Source of the DNA: Pseudomonadota bacterium
Lineage (GTDB): Bacteria > Myxococcota_A > UBA796 > SXON01
Direction: 5' to 3'
Assembly: GCA_005778355.1 (NCBI GenBank)
Contig: SXON01000213.1
Location: 1-64,000 of the forward strand
Length of the DNA: 64,000 bases
A program made the translations under genes and the position numbers. Positions within the stretch are counted from its first letter, which is position 1; every line of letters begins with the position of its first letter. Positions 9,352 to 16,946 of this stretch are shown piece by piece. The notes under the pieces were generated by a model. That model was not told the DNA's origin, searched no databases, and was given only the letters and a program-made list of their open reading frames with translations.

Positions 9352-10298
9352 GCTTTCACGCCGACGAGCACCCGGTTGTAGAAACCACTCGTCTCGGCGG
9401 CGGCGAGGAGCTCGGCGCGCCCGGGCTCAAACGCCACGCCGGGGAACTCGTCCTCCACGCGGCGCTCATTGTTCAGCTGCCGGATCGTCACCACCGCCCC
9501 GGGGCGGAGCTGCTCCGCGATGCGCGCCGCGAGCCGATTGACGTCGGTCGGCGGTGTCCAGTCGAAGACGTTGCTCAGGTGCACGAGGTCGAATGTGCCG
9601 TAGTCGTCGACCTCATCGAGGGTACCGAGCACGTGTTCGAAACGACAACGCGGTGGGTCGGTGCGGCGCAGGAACAGGGGGCGGGCGCGCTCGCGGTAGC
9701 GACCCGTCAGGAGCTGCGCGAGGAAAGGGTTGCGCTCGGGGCCGAGGTTCTCGAGCAAGTCCTCCACGGCTTCCTGGAAGTACCGGGCGTAGCTCCCCGG
9801 CGTGCCGTGCTGCACGGCGGCCGGCCCGAAGGTGGCCACCAGCATCGAATCGGAGAAGAAGAGGTCGAAGGCCACGGGCCAGTACGGCGCCGTGGTGAGC
9901 TGGCGCCGCGCGTGGGCGTCGCCTGCCGCGGCGGCTTCCAGCGTGTCGCGCGGGGCGACGAACTCTCGGATGAAGCTGCGAAGCTGACGGAACAGCGCCT
10001 CGAAACGACCGTTCTCGCTGAGGCCGTCTGGGTCGTCGCTGCCCACGTTGAAGCGCGCGAGGGGGGCGCGGTCGAAGAGCGCTCGCACCTTGGCCTCGAC
10101 GTGCGCGTGTTGCGCGGGGTTTGGGTCGACCAGTCGGACCCGGGCGCCGGGAAGTTCGTGCTGGATCGCCAGCGCGGTGCATCCCCCGCTCGCGACGCAC
10201 ATCACGGCGGGGTTTTCCCGGCCGAGACGCTGGAGCTCGGCCAGCTCGACGAGGGGATCTTCGCGCACCACGGCGAAGCTGAGTCTCGGGTCGCGCAT
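9348..10298 (-). CDS. DUF3419/BtaA-like S-adenosylmethionine 3-amino-3-carboxypropyl transferase
   Basis: A 316-residue protein from ATG 10298. It has the family's SAM-binding start VASGGC at residues 35-40 (BtaA: x-S-A/G-G-C-N/T-A), the hallmark DPNPAQ at 58-63, the middle NPFLAQLLTGRYRE block and the late LVHLSNVFDW segment matching the L-S-D/N-I/V-F-E/D motif. BtaA transfers the 3-amino-3-carboxypropyl group of SAM to diacylglycerol, making the homoserine lipid that BtaB then methylates to the betaine lipid DGTS. No BtaB is adjacent. Instead, two overlapping downstream genes encode a diiron oxidase and a GNAT enzyme, and a CFA-like methyltransferase is divergent. The acceptor may be a lipid or another molecule. 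Confidence 0.85.
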   Translation of the reverse strand: MRDPRLSFAVVREDPLVELAELQRLGRENPAVMCVASGGCTALAIQHELPGARVRLVDPNPAQHAHVEAKVRALFDRAPLARFNVGSDDPDGLSENGRFEALFRQLRSFIREFVAPRDTLEAAAAGDAHARRQLTTAPYWPVAFDLFFSDSMLVATFGPAAVQHGTPGSYARYFQEAVEDLLENLGPERNPFLAQLLTGRYRERARPLFLRRTDPPRCRFEHVLGTLDEVDDYGTFDLVHLSNVFDWTPPTDVNRLAARIAEQLRPGAVVTIRQLNNERRVEDEFPGVAFEPGRAELLAAAETSGFYNRVLVGVKA

Positions 10299-10409
10299 GC
10301 GCCGACCTATCCGGCGAGGGCTCGCGGAGAGTGACCGGCCGGAATGATCGGTCGGGAGGCGTGCAGTTGCGCATCCGGAGGTTAGCCGGCGGCCCACTCC
10401 GGAGCGCCC
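10299..10409. promoter_or_regulatory. Shared divergent promoter region of the BtaA-like operon and the CFA-like gene
   Basis: These 111 bases separate two divergent start codons. A GACCG (10333-10337) / CGGTC (10349-10353) dyad with an 11-base spacer and an inner ccggccgg palindrome could be an operator. The plus-strand gene has a GGAG 8 bases before its ATG. No confident -10/-35 pair was found. Confidence 0.3.
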
Positions 10410-11258
10410 ATGACCTCCACGCAAGCCGAGATCGACGTCAGCTACAGCGTCAGCAACGACTTCTTCAAGCTGTGGCTCGACGAGAACATGCACTACACCT
10501 CTGCAGTGTACGAGCGGCCCGACCAGTCGCTGGAAGAAGCCCAGGAGAACAAGGCCCGGGTCCTCTACGACTTCGCCGAGCTCGGCGCCGACCAGACCGT
10601 GCTCGACATCGGCTGCGGCTGGGGCTCGATGCTCGACTACTGCGTGCGCCGCGGCATCAAGCGCGCCGAGGGCGTCACCCTGTCCACCGCGCAGGCGGAG
10701 TGGTGCTACGCGCGGAAGTTGCCTCGCACGCAGATCCACATCTGCGACTACCGCGAGTGGAAGCCGGCCGAGAAGTACGACGGGCTCGTCAGCATCGAGA
10801 TGATCGACCACCTGTGCTCGCCCGCGCAGGCGCGCGAGGGCAAGGCGATCGACATCTACCGCCAGTACTTCAACAAGCTGGCGGAATGGGTGGAGCCCGG
10901 GGCCCACTTCGGCTTCCAGGCCATCCTCACCAACCGGATCCCCCGCAAACGCCAGGACTTGCTCGACCTCCAGTTCACCGCCGACGTGATCTTCCCGGGC
11001 GGGCGCAACCCTCGCGTCGAGGAGCTCGTCGCGGCGGTCAACCCGAACTGGGAGATCCGCGAGTTGCACATGCGCCGCGAGGACTACGGCCGCACCACCG
11101 CCGAGTGGCTGCGCCGCATGCGCCAGCACGAGAGCTACATCCGCGACACCTGGGGTGGCGCGCTGTTCGACGACTACGAGCGTTACCTCGACACTTGCGT
11201 GCGGGGCTTCGCAGCGCACTGGTCGGGCGACGTGCAGATGAAGCTGCGCCGGATCTAG
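10410..11258 (+). CDS. Cyclopropane-fatty-acyl-phospholipid synthase-like SAM methyltransferase
   Basis: A 282-residue protein, the size of mycolic-acid methyltransferases rather than the 382-residue E. coli Cfa. It has the family start VSYSVSNDFFKLWLDENMHYTSA, motif I VLDIGCGWGSMLDY (about residues 64-77), GVTLSTAQAEW and the late HMRREDYGRTTAEWLRRM. The family's S-x-x-M-x-E-H-V-G active-site segment reads SIEMIDHLC here, so one Glu is Asp and the Gly is lost; cyclopropanation is therefore not assured. CFA-family enzymes methylate unsaturated acyl chains of membrane lipids, and some relatives methylate other acceptors. The divergent pairing with a BtaA-like gene fits lipid modification, possibly of the same lipid. 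It converges on the helicase with a shared CTAG. Confidence 0.8.
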   Translation: MTSTQAEIDVSYSVSNDFFKLWLDENMHYTSAVYERPDQSLEEAQENKARVLYDFAELGADQTVLDIGCGWGSMLDYCVRRGIKRAEGVTLSTAQAEWCYARKLPRTQIHICDYREWKPAEKYDGLVSIEMIDHLCSPAQAREGKAIDIYRQYFNKLAEWVEPGAHFGFQAILTNRIPRKRQDLLDLQFTADVIFPGGRNPRVEELVAAVNPNWEIRELHMRREDYGRTTAEWLRRMRQHESYIRDTWGGALFDDYERYLDTCVRGFAAHWSGDVQMKLRRI

Positions 11259-12982
11259 CTTTCGAACTCCCACCCGGAGCGGTAACCGCCAAGGGCGGCG
11301 ATGCGGTCGACGAGACGCTGGAAGTGCGGGGAGGCCCCGAGCGTGGCCACGTCGCCGATGCCGACGAAGCGCTGGCGCGCGCGGGTGACCGCGACGTTGA
11401 GGCGCCGGGGGTCGGCTACGAAGCCGAGATCCTGCTCGGCATTGCTGCGCACGAAGGTGGCGATGATGACGTCTTTCTCGCGGCCCTGGAAGGCGTTGAC
11501 GGTGCCGGCGTCGACTCCGGGCAACATCTCGCGCAGTCGCGACAGCTGCGCACGGTAGGGGGTGACGATGCCGACTTGCGCGGGGCGTACGCCCGCGGCC
11601 AGGAGCTCCTCCCAGATGCGCTTGAGCAATCGCAGCTCGCCGACGTTGTAGAGCGAGTCGAGTGCGTCGCGCTCCTCGTCCTGGCCCATGCCGGCGGTGT
11701 CGATCCACTGCGCCGCCGGGCTCGCCACCGGCTCGGCCACGCTCGGGTGGGCGGCGAGTTTCTTTCCGTAGGTATCCTTAGACAAGGCCTGTAGTTCGGT
11801 GTTGAAGCGGTACTGCGTGGTCAGCATCGGGAATGGGAAGCCGGCCTCTACCAGCCGCTGGAGCAACGACTTCTCGATCCGCGGATCCCGGCTTTTCACC
11901 ACGGGACCGAGCTGCATCGGGTCGCCCGCGAGAATGAATCGCTTCACGCGCGCCGCGAGCAACCAGAGCGCCGGTTCGGGTACCTGTGAGGCCTCGTCGA
12001 CCACCGCCGTGCGCGGGGCCACCAGCTCGGTGCCGCGTGTGTGGAGCGTGCCGAGCGTCATCGCGATCACATCGGCCGAGGCAAGCACCTCGCGCTTGGC
12101 GGCCGCCCACTCGGATCGAATCGCGTCGCGCAGCTCGATGCCCTCGGGACCCGTGGTGCGCCCGGCCTGCCGACGCAGCTCTCGGATCACGGCGGAGCGG
12201 GGCCCGTTGAGGATGCGCCATTCGAGGGTGAGGTGCTGCACCGCGCTCTCGATGCGCGCACTCGCGCCGAGTCGCACCACGTCGAGCCCGGCCGCCTGCG
12301 CCTTCTGCGCGAGGTGATCGACGGCGGCGTTGCTGTCGGCGAGCGCCCAGGGCCGCTCGCCGAGGTCGCGGAGCGCGCGCAGGATGGCCACGAGGGTCAC
12401 CGTCTTGCCGGTGCCGGGTGGCCCGTGCACCAGCCCCACCTCCGTGGCCCCGAGTGCCAGCTCGGCCGCGGCACGTTGCGAGGGATCGAGCCCTTCGAAG
12501 GCGGGGTGCTCGTAGGGATCGGCGCGGTAGGGTTTCTCGTAGCCGAGGAGCAGGTTGGCCAGCGGCGTGTTGAGTCGCTCGGCGCGCTCGAGGGCCGCCA
12601 CCTGGAGGCCGTGCACGTAGAAGTCGAGGCGTCGCGACACGACCCAGGGGCCTGCACCCTGCGGAGGGTCATCCACGCGCAGTTCCAGGGTGTGCTCGTC
12701 GAGCCCCTCCACGCGCCCGGCGTGCCCCTCGTCAGGGCGCCCGAGGGGGGCGAGCAAGACTGGATCGCCGGCCGTGAGCAAGTCGGCGGGCACTCTCCCG
12801 CGAAGCACCACGTTGACGCGCCCCTTCGAACGCAGCTCAGTGGCCTCGATGGTCAGCGGGTACACGCTGAAGCCCGCGGCGGCGCGCGCGGCCAGGGGGA
12901 GCGCGGCGAGCCGTGCGTGCTCGTCTTCCACCGCGGCACGTTCGCGCGCAAGGGCGTCTCGAAGGGCGGCCAGGTGGGACAA
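11255..12982 (-). CDS. UPF1/IGHMBP2-like superfamily 1B helicase
   Basis: About 575 residues. No ATG is in frame near the expected start; TTG 12982 (LSHLAALRDALARERAAVED) is chosen because a coiled-coil-like helix begins there, while the frame further upstream runs through the operon terminator. A beta-barrel 1B-like insertion (residues 35-150) precedes Walker A GPPGTGKT near residue 184, motif II as VVDEASQ near 325, motif III LAGDPMQLGPVV, motif IV QYRFN, motif V VNAFQGREKDVII and motif VI NVAVTRARQR near 530. This is the set of DNA/RNA helicases related to human SMUBP-2 and UPF1. Its cellular role is unknown; bacterial members are often single genes. Its 3' end overlaps the CFA-like gene by CTAG. 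Confidence 0.85.
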   Translation of the reverse strand: MSHLAALRDALARERAAVEDEHARLAALPLAARAAAGFSVYPLTIEATELRSKGRVNVVLRGRVPADLLTAGDPVLLAPLGRPDEGHAGRVEGLDEHTLELRVDDPPQGAGPWVVSRRLDFYVHGLQVAALERAERLNTPLANLLLGYEKPYRADPYEHPAFEGLDPSQRAAAELALGATEVGLVHGPPGTGKTVTLVAILRALRDLGERPWALADSNAAVDHLAQKAQAAGLDVVRLGASARIESAVQHLTLEWRILNGPRSAVIRELRRQAGRTTGPEGIELRDAIRSEWAAAKREVLASADVIAMTLGTLHTRGTELVAPRTAVVDEASQVPEPALWLLAARVKRFILAGDPMQLGPVVKSRDPRIEKSLLQRLVEAGFPFPMLTTQYRFNTELQALSKDTYGKKLAAHPSVAEPVASPAAQWIDTAGMGQDEERDALDSLYNVGELRLLKRIWEELLAAGVRPAQVGIVTPYRAQLSRLREMLPGVDAGTVNAFQGREKDVIIATFVRSNAEQDLGFVADPRRLNVAVTRARQRFVGIGDVATLGASPHFQRLVDRIAALGGYRSGWEFES

Positions 12983-13010
12983 GGGCGCCGGTCTATCGCA
13001 GCCGACAGAC

Positions 13011-13042
13011 CAAAAGCGAAAAGGCGGCCCCGGGGGGCCGCC
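13011..13042 (-). terminator. Rho-independent terminator of the ExbB-ExbD-ExbD operon
   Basis: On the minus strand an 8-9 bp GC stem, GGCGGCC(C)/GGGCCGCC (13023-13042), is followed by TTTTCGCTTTTG. It begins about 20 bases past the exbD stop codon. Confidence 0.8.
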
Positions 13043-13062
13043 TAGGCATGCGGAACGGACGC

Positions 13063-13668
13063 CTACTCGGCGGCCGCCTCGCCCTCTTCCGGCTTGTCCG
13101 ACTTGACCGGGGTGGTGACGAACTTGATCTTCGCCCAACCGCCCTCGTTGGCGCTGCCGATGACGCGGCGCACGAGGCGGAAGTCGGTGTTGATGTCGGC
13201 CTGGATGACGAGCGAGCCCTGGAAGGCCTGTGTCGGGTCGCGACCCTCGATCTTCTCGCGGAAATTCCGCGCTTCCTCGAGGCGCTTGGACAGACCCGGG
13301 ATGGGACCGCCCGCCTGGTCGACGAGAGGGTCGCCCATCTCCTCGGCCGGGATGCGCTGGTTGTCGAGGAGCAGGATCGCATACTGCCCGGCGGCATCGA
13401 CGGCTTCCGCCACCTGCACCACCGCCGTCTGGTCTTCCAATGGCTCGCCGGCCATGCTCTGCGGCACCTTGATGCGCTCCGACAGCTCGACCTCACCCGT
13501 GGCCTTGAAGATCTGGATGAGGAAGATGACGAGGATGGTGAACATGTCGACCATCGCCGTCAGGTTGAGGCTGACGAAGCCGTTCTTCTTGCCGCCCGAG
13601 AGAGGGCTGGTGCGGAGTCGGCCGATCGGCGGGTAGGCCGGGCGGCGTCCTGGAGCGATAACGGGCAT
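13063..13668 (-). CDS. ExbD/TolR-family biopolymer transport protein (second copy)
   Basis: A 201-residue inner-membrane protein. A basic 30-residue N-terminus is followed by LNLTAMVDMFTILVIFLIQIF, the single transmembrane helix with the conserved membrane Asp (V-D) of ExbD/TolR/MotB-like energisers. The periplasmic part ends in FVTTPVKS and an acidic, Ala-rich tail. ExbD-type subunits conduct protons together with ExbB/TolQ to power TonB, TolA or related machines. It is the last gene of a three-gene operon (3-base gap to the preceding exbD) and is followed by an intrinsic terminator. The periplasmic domain is longer than in E. coli ExbD (141 residues). Confidence 0.85.
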   Translation of the reverse strand: MPVIAPGRRPAYPPIGRLRTSPLSGGKKNGFVSLNLTAMVDMFTILVIFLIQIFKATGEVELSERIKVPQSMAGEPLEDQTAVVQVAEAVDAAGQYAILLLDNQRIPAEEMGDPLVDQAGGPIPGLSKRLEEARNFREKIEGRDPTQAFQGSLVIQADINTDFRLVRRVIGSANEGGWAKIKFVTTPVKSDKPEEGEAAAE

Positions 13669-13671
13669 GGA

Positions 13672-14193
13672 CTAGCCTCCTGCGGGCGCGGCCGGCACGG
13701 CCAGTTCGGGGGGGACCGCCTGGGCGGCGCCGCCGGCGAGGAGCGTCTTCGGGTAGCCAACCTTCCGGGACATGTCCAGGACCAGGACCATTTCCTCGTA
13801 CTTGACCCCGTCATCGGTGTTGATGATGACTTGGTCTTTGTCGGGATAAGTCTCGTGGTCCTTGGCCATGATCTCTTCCAGCTTGGCGTAGTCGTACTCG
13901 TCGCCAAGCCGGGGGATGTTGGTACCCTCTTCCACCTTGCGGCCGATCCAGTGCCCGTCGCTGCGGACGTGCACGGTGAGCGGCGGCACCTCGTCGGGTG
14001 GCGGCGTGATGTTCGGATCAGGCGGATCGGTGTTGACACTCTGCTCGATGTTGAGCGAGTGGATCTCCGTCCAGACCGCCGTGATCATCAAGAAGGCAAT
14101 GAGACACGACAAGAAATCGATGAAGGGGACCAGGTTGAGGTCCACCATCTGTCCCTTGCCGCGGCCCTTGCCGCCTTCGACCTGGACGCCCAT
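13672..14193 (-). CDS. ExbD/TolR-family biopolymer transport protein (first copy)
   Basis: A 173-residue membrane protein. A Gly/Lys-rich N-terminus precedes QMVDLNLVPFIDFLSCLIAF, where LNLVPFID is the diagnostic ExbD/TolR segment carrying the proton-conducting Asp. The periplasmic domain has a Pro-rich stretch (DPPDPNITPPPDEVPP) that could span peptidoglycan, and an Ala/Pro-rich C-terminus. It lies 3 bases after the ExbB-like gene and 3 bases before the second ExbD, so all three subunits are made together. Two different ExbD-like subunits per ExbB is a common arrangement in Myxococcota, where such sets can serve Tol-Pal or motility systems; no TonB or TolA is adjacent to decide. Confidence 0.85.
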   Translation of the reverse strand: MGVQVEGGKGRGKGQMVDLNLVPFIDFLSCLIAFLMITAVWTEIHSLNIEQSVNTDPPDPNITPPPDEVPPLTVHVRSDGHWIGRKVEEGTNIPRLGDEYDYAKLEEIMAKDHETYPDKDQVIINTDDGVKYEEMVLVLDMSRKVGYPKTLLAGGAAQAVPPELAVPAAPAGG

Positions 14194-14196
14194 GGT

Positions 14197-14862
14197 TTAG
14201 CCCGCCGCCGCCGCGCCTTCCTGCTTGGCCGCGCGGTTGGAGAGGACGAAGTTGATCTCGGCCACGACGGACTCGTTGATCGCCTCGAGAATGTGCTGCG
14301 TGCGAGCCTGGATCACCGCGTAGATGAGGATGACCACCACCGCGCTGCCGAGACCGAAGGCGGTGCAGTGCATGGCCTCGGAGATACCGGCAGAGAGGAG
14401 CATCGCGCGGGCGGCCGGATCGGCGTCGGCAACGGCGCCGAAGGTGGTGATCAGGCCGGAGATGGTGCCGAGGAGCGCCGCGAGCGTGGCCGCGTTGCTG
14501 AGCACCGCGAGGTAGCCGGTGCGGGCCTCGATGCGGGGCACTTCAGAGAGCGAGGCCTGGTCGAGAGCGGCCTGGATCTCCTTGTCGGGGCGGTGGGCCT
14601 TCATGAGGCCGGCGCGCAGGATGCGGCTGATGGGGCCCTGCTTCTGGCTGGAGAGCCAGCGGATCGCAGCCTGGGTGTCGCCACGCATGATGTGCTGGTT
14701 GAGGCCGGTTAGCAGCGCGTGCTTGTTCTCCGCGCAGTCGAGCCAGAGCACCTTGACGCGCTCGATGATGATGCCAAAGGAAACGAGGAGACAGGCGAGG
14801 ATGAGGTGCATGCCCCACTTGCCTTCCTTGTAGAACTCGACAGCTTCCGAAATGAACGTCAC
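14197..14862 (-). CDS. MotA/TolQ/ExbB-family proton channel protein
   Basis: A 221-residue inner-membrane protein. GTG 14862 is chosen because an AGGAG lies 6 bases upstream; an ATG 18 bases earlier would place that site inside the gene. Transmembrane helices occur at about residues 17-36 (LILACLLVSFGIIIERV), 127-150 (YLAVLSNAATLAALLGTISG) and 175-200 (AFGLGSAVVVILIYAVIQA). The LLGTISGLI segment is the hallmark of TolQ/ExbB, where the Thr lines the proton path. It is the first gene of the operon with two ExbD-like proteins. The partner machine is not encoded here. Confidence 0.9.
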   Translation of the reverse strand: MTFISEAVEFYKEGKWGMHLILACLLVSFGIIIERVKVLWLDCAENKHALLTGLNQHIMRGDTQAAIRWLSSQKQGPISRILRAGLMKAHRPDKEIQAALDQASLSEVPRIEARTGYLAVLSNAATLAALLGTISGLITTFGAVADADPAARAMLLSAGISEAMHCTAFGLGSAVVVILIYAVIQARTQHILEAINESVVAEINFVLSNRAAKQEGAAAAG

Positions 14863-15060
14863 GGAGAACTCCTGGCGCATTCGCGCCGGTGGTGGGGTTG
14901 GGCCAGCCCTTGTAGCAGAGTCGCGCTGCGGTTTCCACGTCTTGCCGCAAGGAGTCCGTAAAGGGTCCCCGTCGGCGGGCGTTCGCAACGCGGCGATCAG
15001 ACATCAAGTGTGACAAGCCCGGGGTCAATTCCTCGTCAACGAGGGCCTTCTTTCGACCGC

Positions 15061-15089
15061 TTGACATCGGCCCGACCGCGGCTTTACAC
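15061..15089 (+). promoter_or_regulatory. Candidate promoter of the lipoprotein gene
   Basis: A perfect TTGACA (15061-15066) is followed after 17 bases by TTACAC, a poor -10 box. It lies 24 bases upstream of the lipoprotein ATG. Confidence 0.4.
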
Positions 15090-15112
15090 CCGTCCCGCCC
15101 ATCGGAGTCGCC

Positions 15113-16090
15113 ATGCTTTTCGCCCTTCTTTTCGCCTGCGACATGCCCCAGCCTCCCCAGCAAGCGGCCAAGCCAGAAAAGCCCGCCTGCGATGTGGATA
15201 TCAACAAGCTCGCGGGAACGAGCTGGGTGTACAGCAAGCCGCAGCCGGCCGGTCCCAACAAGCCCGACGCCTCCGCGCGGCTTCGTTTTCGCGACGACGG
15301 CGGGAAGCTCCTCGCCGACTACACCGCGGGCTCGCAGGGCTCCGTCTACAACTACACCTGCACGGTCGCTCCGAGCGGTATCGCCACTTGCCTCGAGACG
15401 AAGCCAAACACCGAGGGTTTCTGCAAGGCCTACGCCTCGGTACACGACGGCGTCTGCGACCCCGCGGCCATCGCGCCGATCGCCGGGGTTTCCATCGAGG
15501 ACGCCACCAAGGCGGCGGAGGCGGTCAACAAGGAACTCAAAGCCTTGAAGCCGAAAGAAAAGGAGCAGCAGCGTAAGGTCGACAACAGTCCGAACAACAA
15601 GATCCGCGGGAAGTTCCTGGTGGCCGTCGACAAGGCCAGCTGCCAGCTCACCCTGCAGGACAAGTACCAGACGATGGTCGACGGCAAGCTCAACGAGCTG
15701 GAAAACGCGATTGGCGCGGGTAAGTTCCAGAAGGCCGAGGCCGAGTACATCTGGGAGGGCTGCGAAGACCCCGACAGCGCCTGGGCGCCCGACGCGAGCG
15801 ACAACCACTCGGCCGTGCAGGCCCCTGGCACGGTCAAGTTCTCCGCCATGCTCCAGAAGAAGGAGAAGGGCGGCCCCGGCTGCACCTACTCCGCCGACAC
15901 CTGGGTGGACTGGGTGAAGGGTCCTGGCGGCATCGCGTCGACCGACGACCCGAAATGGGGCCCGCGCTTCGACGTGAGCATCCCGCTCTCTGAGAAGGGG
16001 CGTCACGTGGTGTACTTCGACCGCTCCAAGACATGCGATGGCAAGACCGAGCGCATCGGCCTCACCTGCGCGATGGTCCGGGTCGAATAG
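15113..16090 (+). CDS. Hypothetical lipoprotein
   Basis: A 325-residue protein with a very short signal peptide and lipobox, MLFALLFAC, with Cys 9 as the predicted lipid attachment site. ATG 15113 has GGAG 7 bases upstream. Cys-rich mature regions (Cys near 26, 83, 94, 104, 117) suggest disulfides and an oxidising periplasmic or surface location. A Lys/Glu-rich helix (EAVNKELKALKPKEKEQQRK) splits two beta-rich halves; the second half ends with DVSIPLSEKGRHVVYFDRSK, compatible with a small beta sandwich. No family is recognised. It stands alone, convergent with rsmI. Confidence 0.75.
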   Translation: MLFALLFACDMPQPPQQAAKPEKPACDVDINKLAGTSWVYSKPQPAGPNKPDASARLRFRDDGGKLLADYTAGSQGSVYNYTCTVAPSGIATCLETKPNTEGFCKAYASVHDGVCDPAAIAPIAGVSIEDATKAAEAVNKELKALKPKEKEQQRKVDNSPNNKIRGKFLVAVDKASCQLTLQDKYQTMVDGKLNELENAIGAGKFQKAEAEYIWEGCEDPDSAWAPDASDNHSAVQAPGTVKFSAMLQKKEKGGPGCTYSADTWVDWVKGPGGIASTDDPKWGPRFDVSIPLSEKGRHVVYFDRSKTCDGKTERIGLTCAMVRVE

Positions 16091-16124
16091 GGGCCCGCGT
16101 AGAATAGCGACCGGGATCGAGTCG

Positions 16125-16946
16125 CTAGCGACCGAGGAGGTCGAGCACTTTCCGGTAGGCATCACGTCGCGACAGCCCAGTCGCCTCGGCGAGGGCGTCG
16201 CGGGCCGCCCGGGGATCGAGTCCCCGTGCGAGCAGGTCTCGCGCGAACGCGTCGGCGTCCTGAACCAGCGGCGCTTCGGTCGGCGGCGCGACCAGGATCA
16301 CCACCTCGCCCCGGTCCTCGTCGCCGAGCGCAGCGCGGACCTCGGTCGCGGGGCCGCGGAGCCACTGCTCGTGTTGTTTGGTGAGGTTGCGCGCCACGCA
16401 CACCTCGCGCGTGGGCCAGGCCGTGGCGAGCCACTCGAGCGTGGCGCCGAGTCGCTGCGGCGACTCGTAGAAGATGAGGGTGGCGCGGAGCCCGCCGAGT
16501 TCGTCGGCCAGGCGCGCGCGCGCGCCCGTCTCCCGGGGGAAGAAGCCGGCGTAGAGCCAGCGGTCCACGGGGAGGCCCGCCCCGGTGAGGGCGGCCACGG
16601 CGGCGCAGGCGCCGGGAACCACGTCGATGTCGATCCCGGCGTCGATGCAGGCGCGGACGAGCCGAAAGCCCGGGTCGTTCACCAGGGGGGTGCCCGCTTC
16701 CGACACCAGCGCGATCAGTTCCCCGCGCTGGAGTCGCGAAACGAGATGGTCGACCTGCTCACGCTCGTTGTGATCGTGCAAGGCCACGAGCCGCACCGAT
16801 AGGCCATGATGGGCCAGGAGAGCGGAGGTGCTGCGCGTGTCTTCTGCGGCCACGAGGTGTGCCGTGCGCAGTACGCGGAGCGCGCGCAGCGTGATGTCGT
16901 CCGCGTTGCCGATGGGCACGCTCACCACGTGCAGCGTCCCGCTCAC
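16125..16946 (-). CDS. rsmI: 16S rRNA (cytidine-1402-2'-O)-methyltransferase RsmI
   Basis: A 273-residue tetrapyrrole-methylase-fold protein with the RsmI order of motifs: LHVVSVPIGNADDITLRALR, VAAEDTRSTSALLAHHG, then ALVSEAGTPLVNDPG, VPGACAAVAALTGAGLP and LIFYESPQRL. RsmI uses SAM to methylate the 2'-OH of C1402 in the decoding centre. The usual SDAGTP loop reads SEAGTP, a conservative change. The start GTG 16946 overlaps the stop of the AstE-like gene as GTGA, so the two are probably co-translated. The C-terminus ends with the expected helical RR-x-A-Y-R-K-V segment. Confidence 0.93.
   Translation of the reverse strand: MSGTLHVVSVPIGNADDITLRALRVLRTAHLVAAEDTRSTSALLAHHGLSVRLVALHDHNEREQVDHLVSRLQRGELIALVSEAGTPLVNDPGFRLVRACIDAGIDIDVVPGACAAVAALTGAGLPVDRWLYAGFFPRETGARARLADELGGLRATLIFYESPQRLGATLEWLATAWPTREVCVARNLTKQHEQWLRGPATEVRAALGDEDRGEVVILVAPPTEAPLVQDADAFARDLLARGLDPRAARDALAEATGLSRRDAYRKVLDLLGR

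Noticed and set aside
10410-11258. Calling the gene a true cyclopropane synthase (cfa)
   Set aside because: Short length and the altered SIEMIDHLC segment leave the reaction open, so only family membership is claimed.
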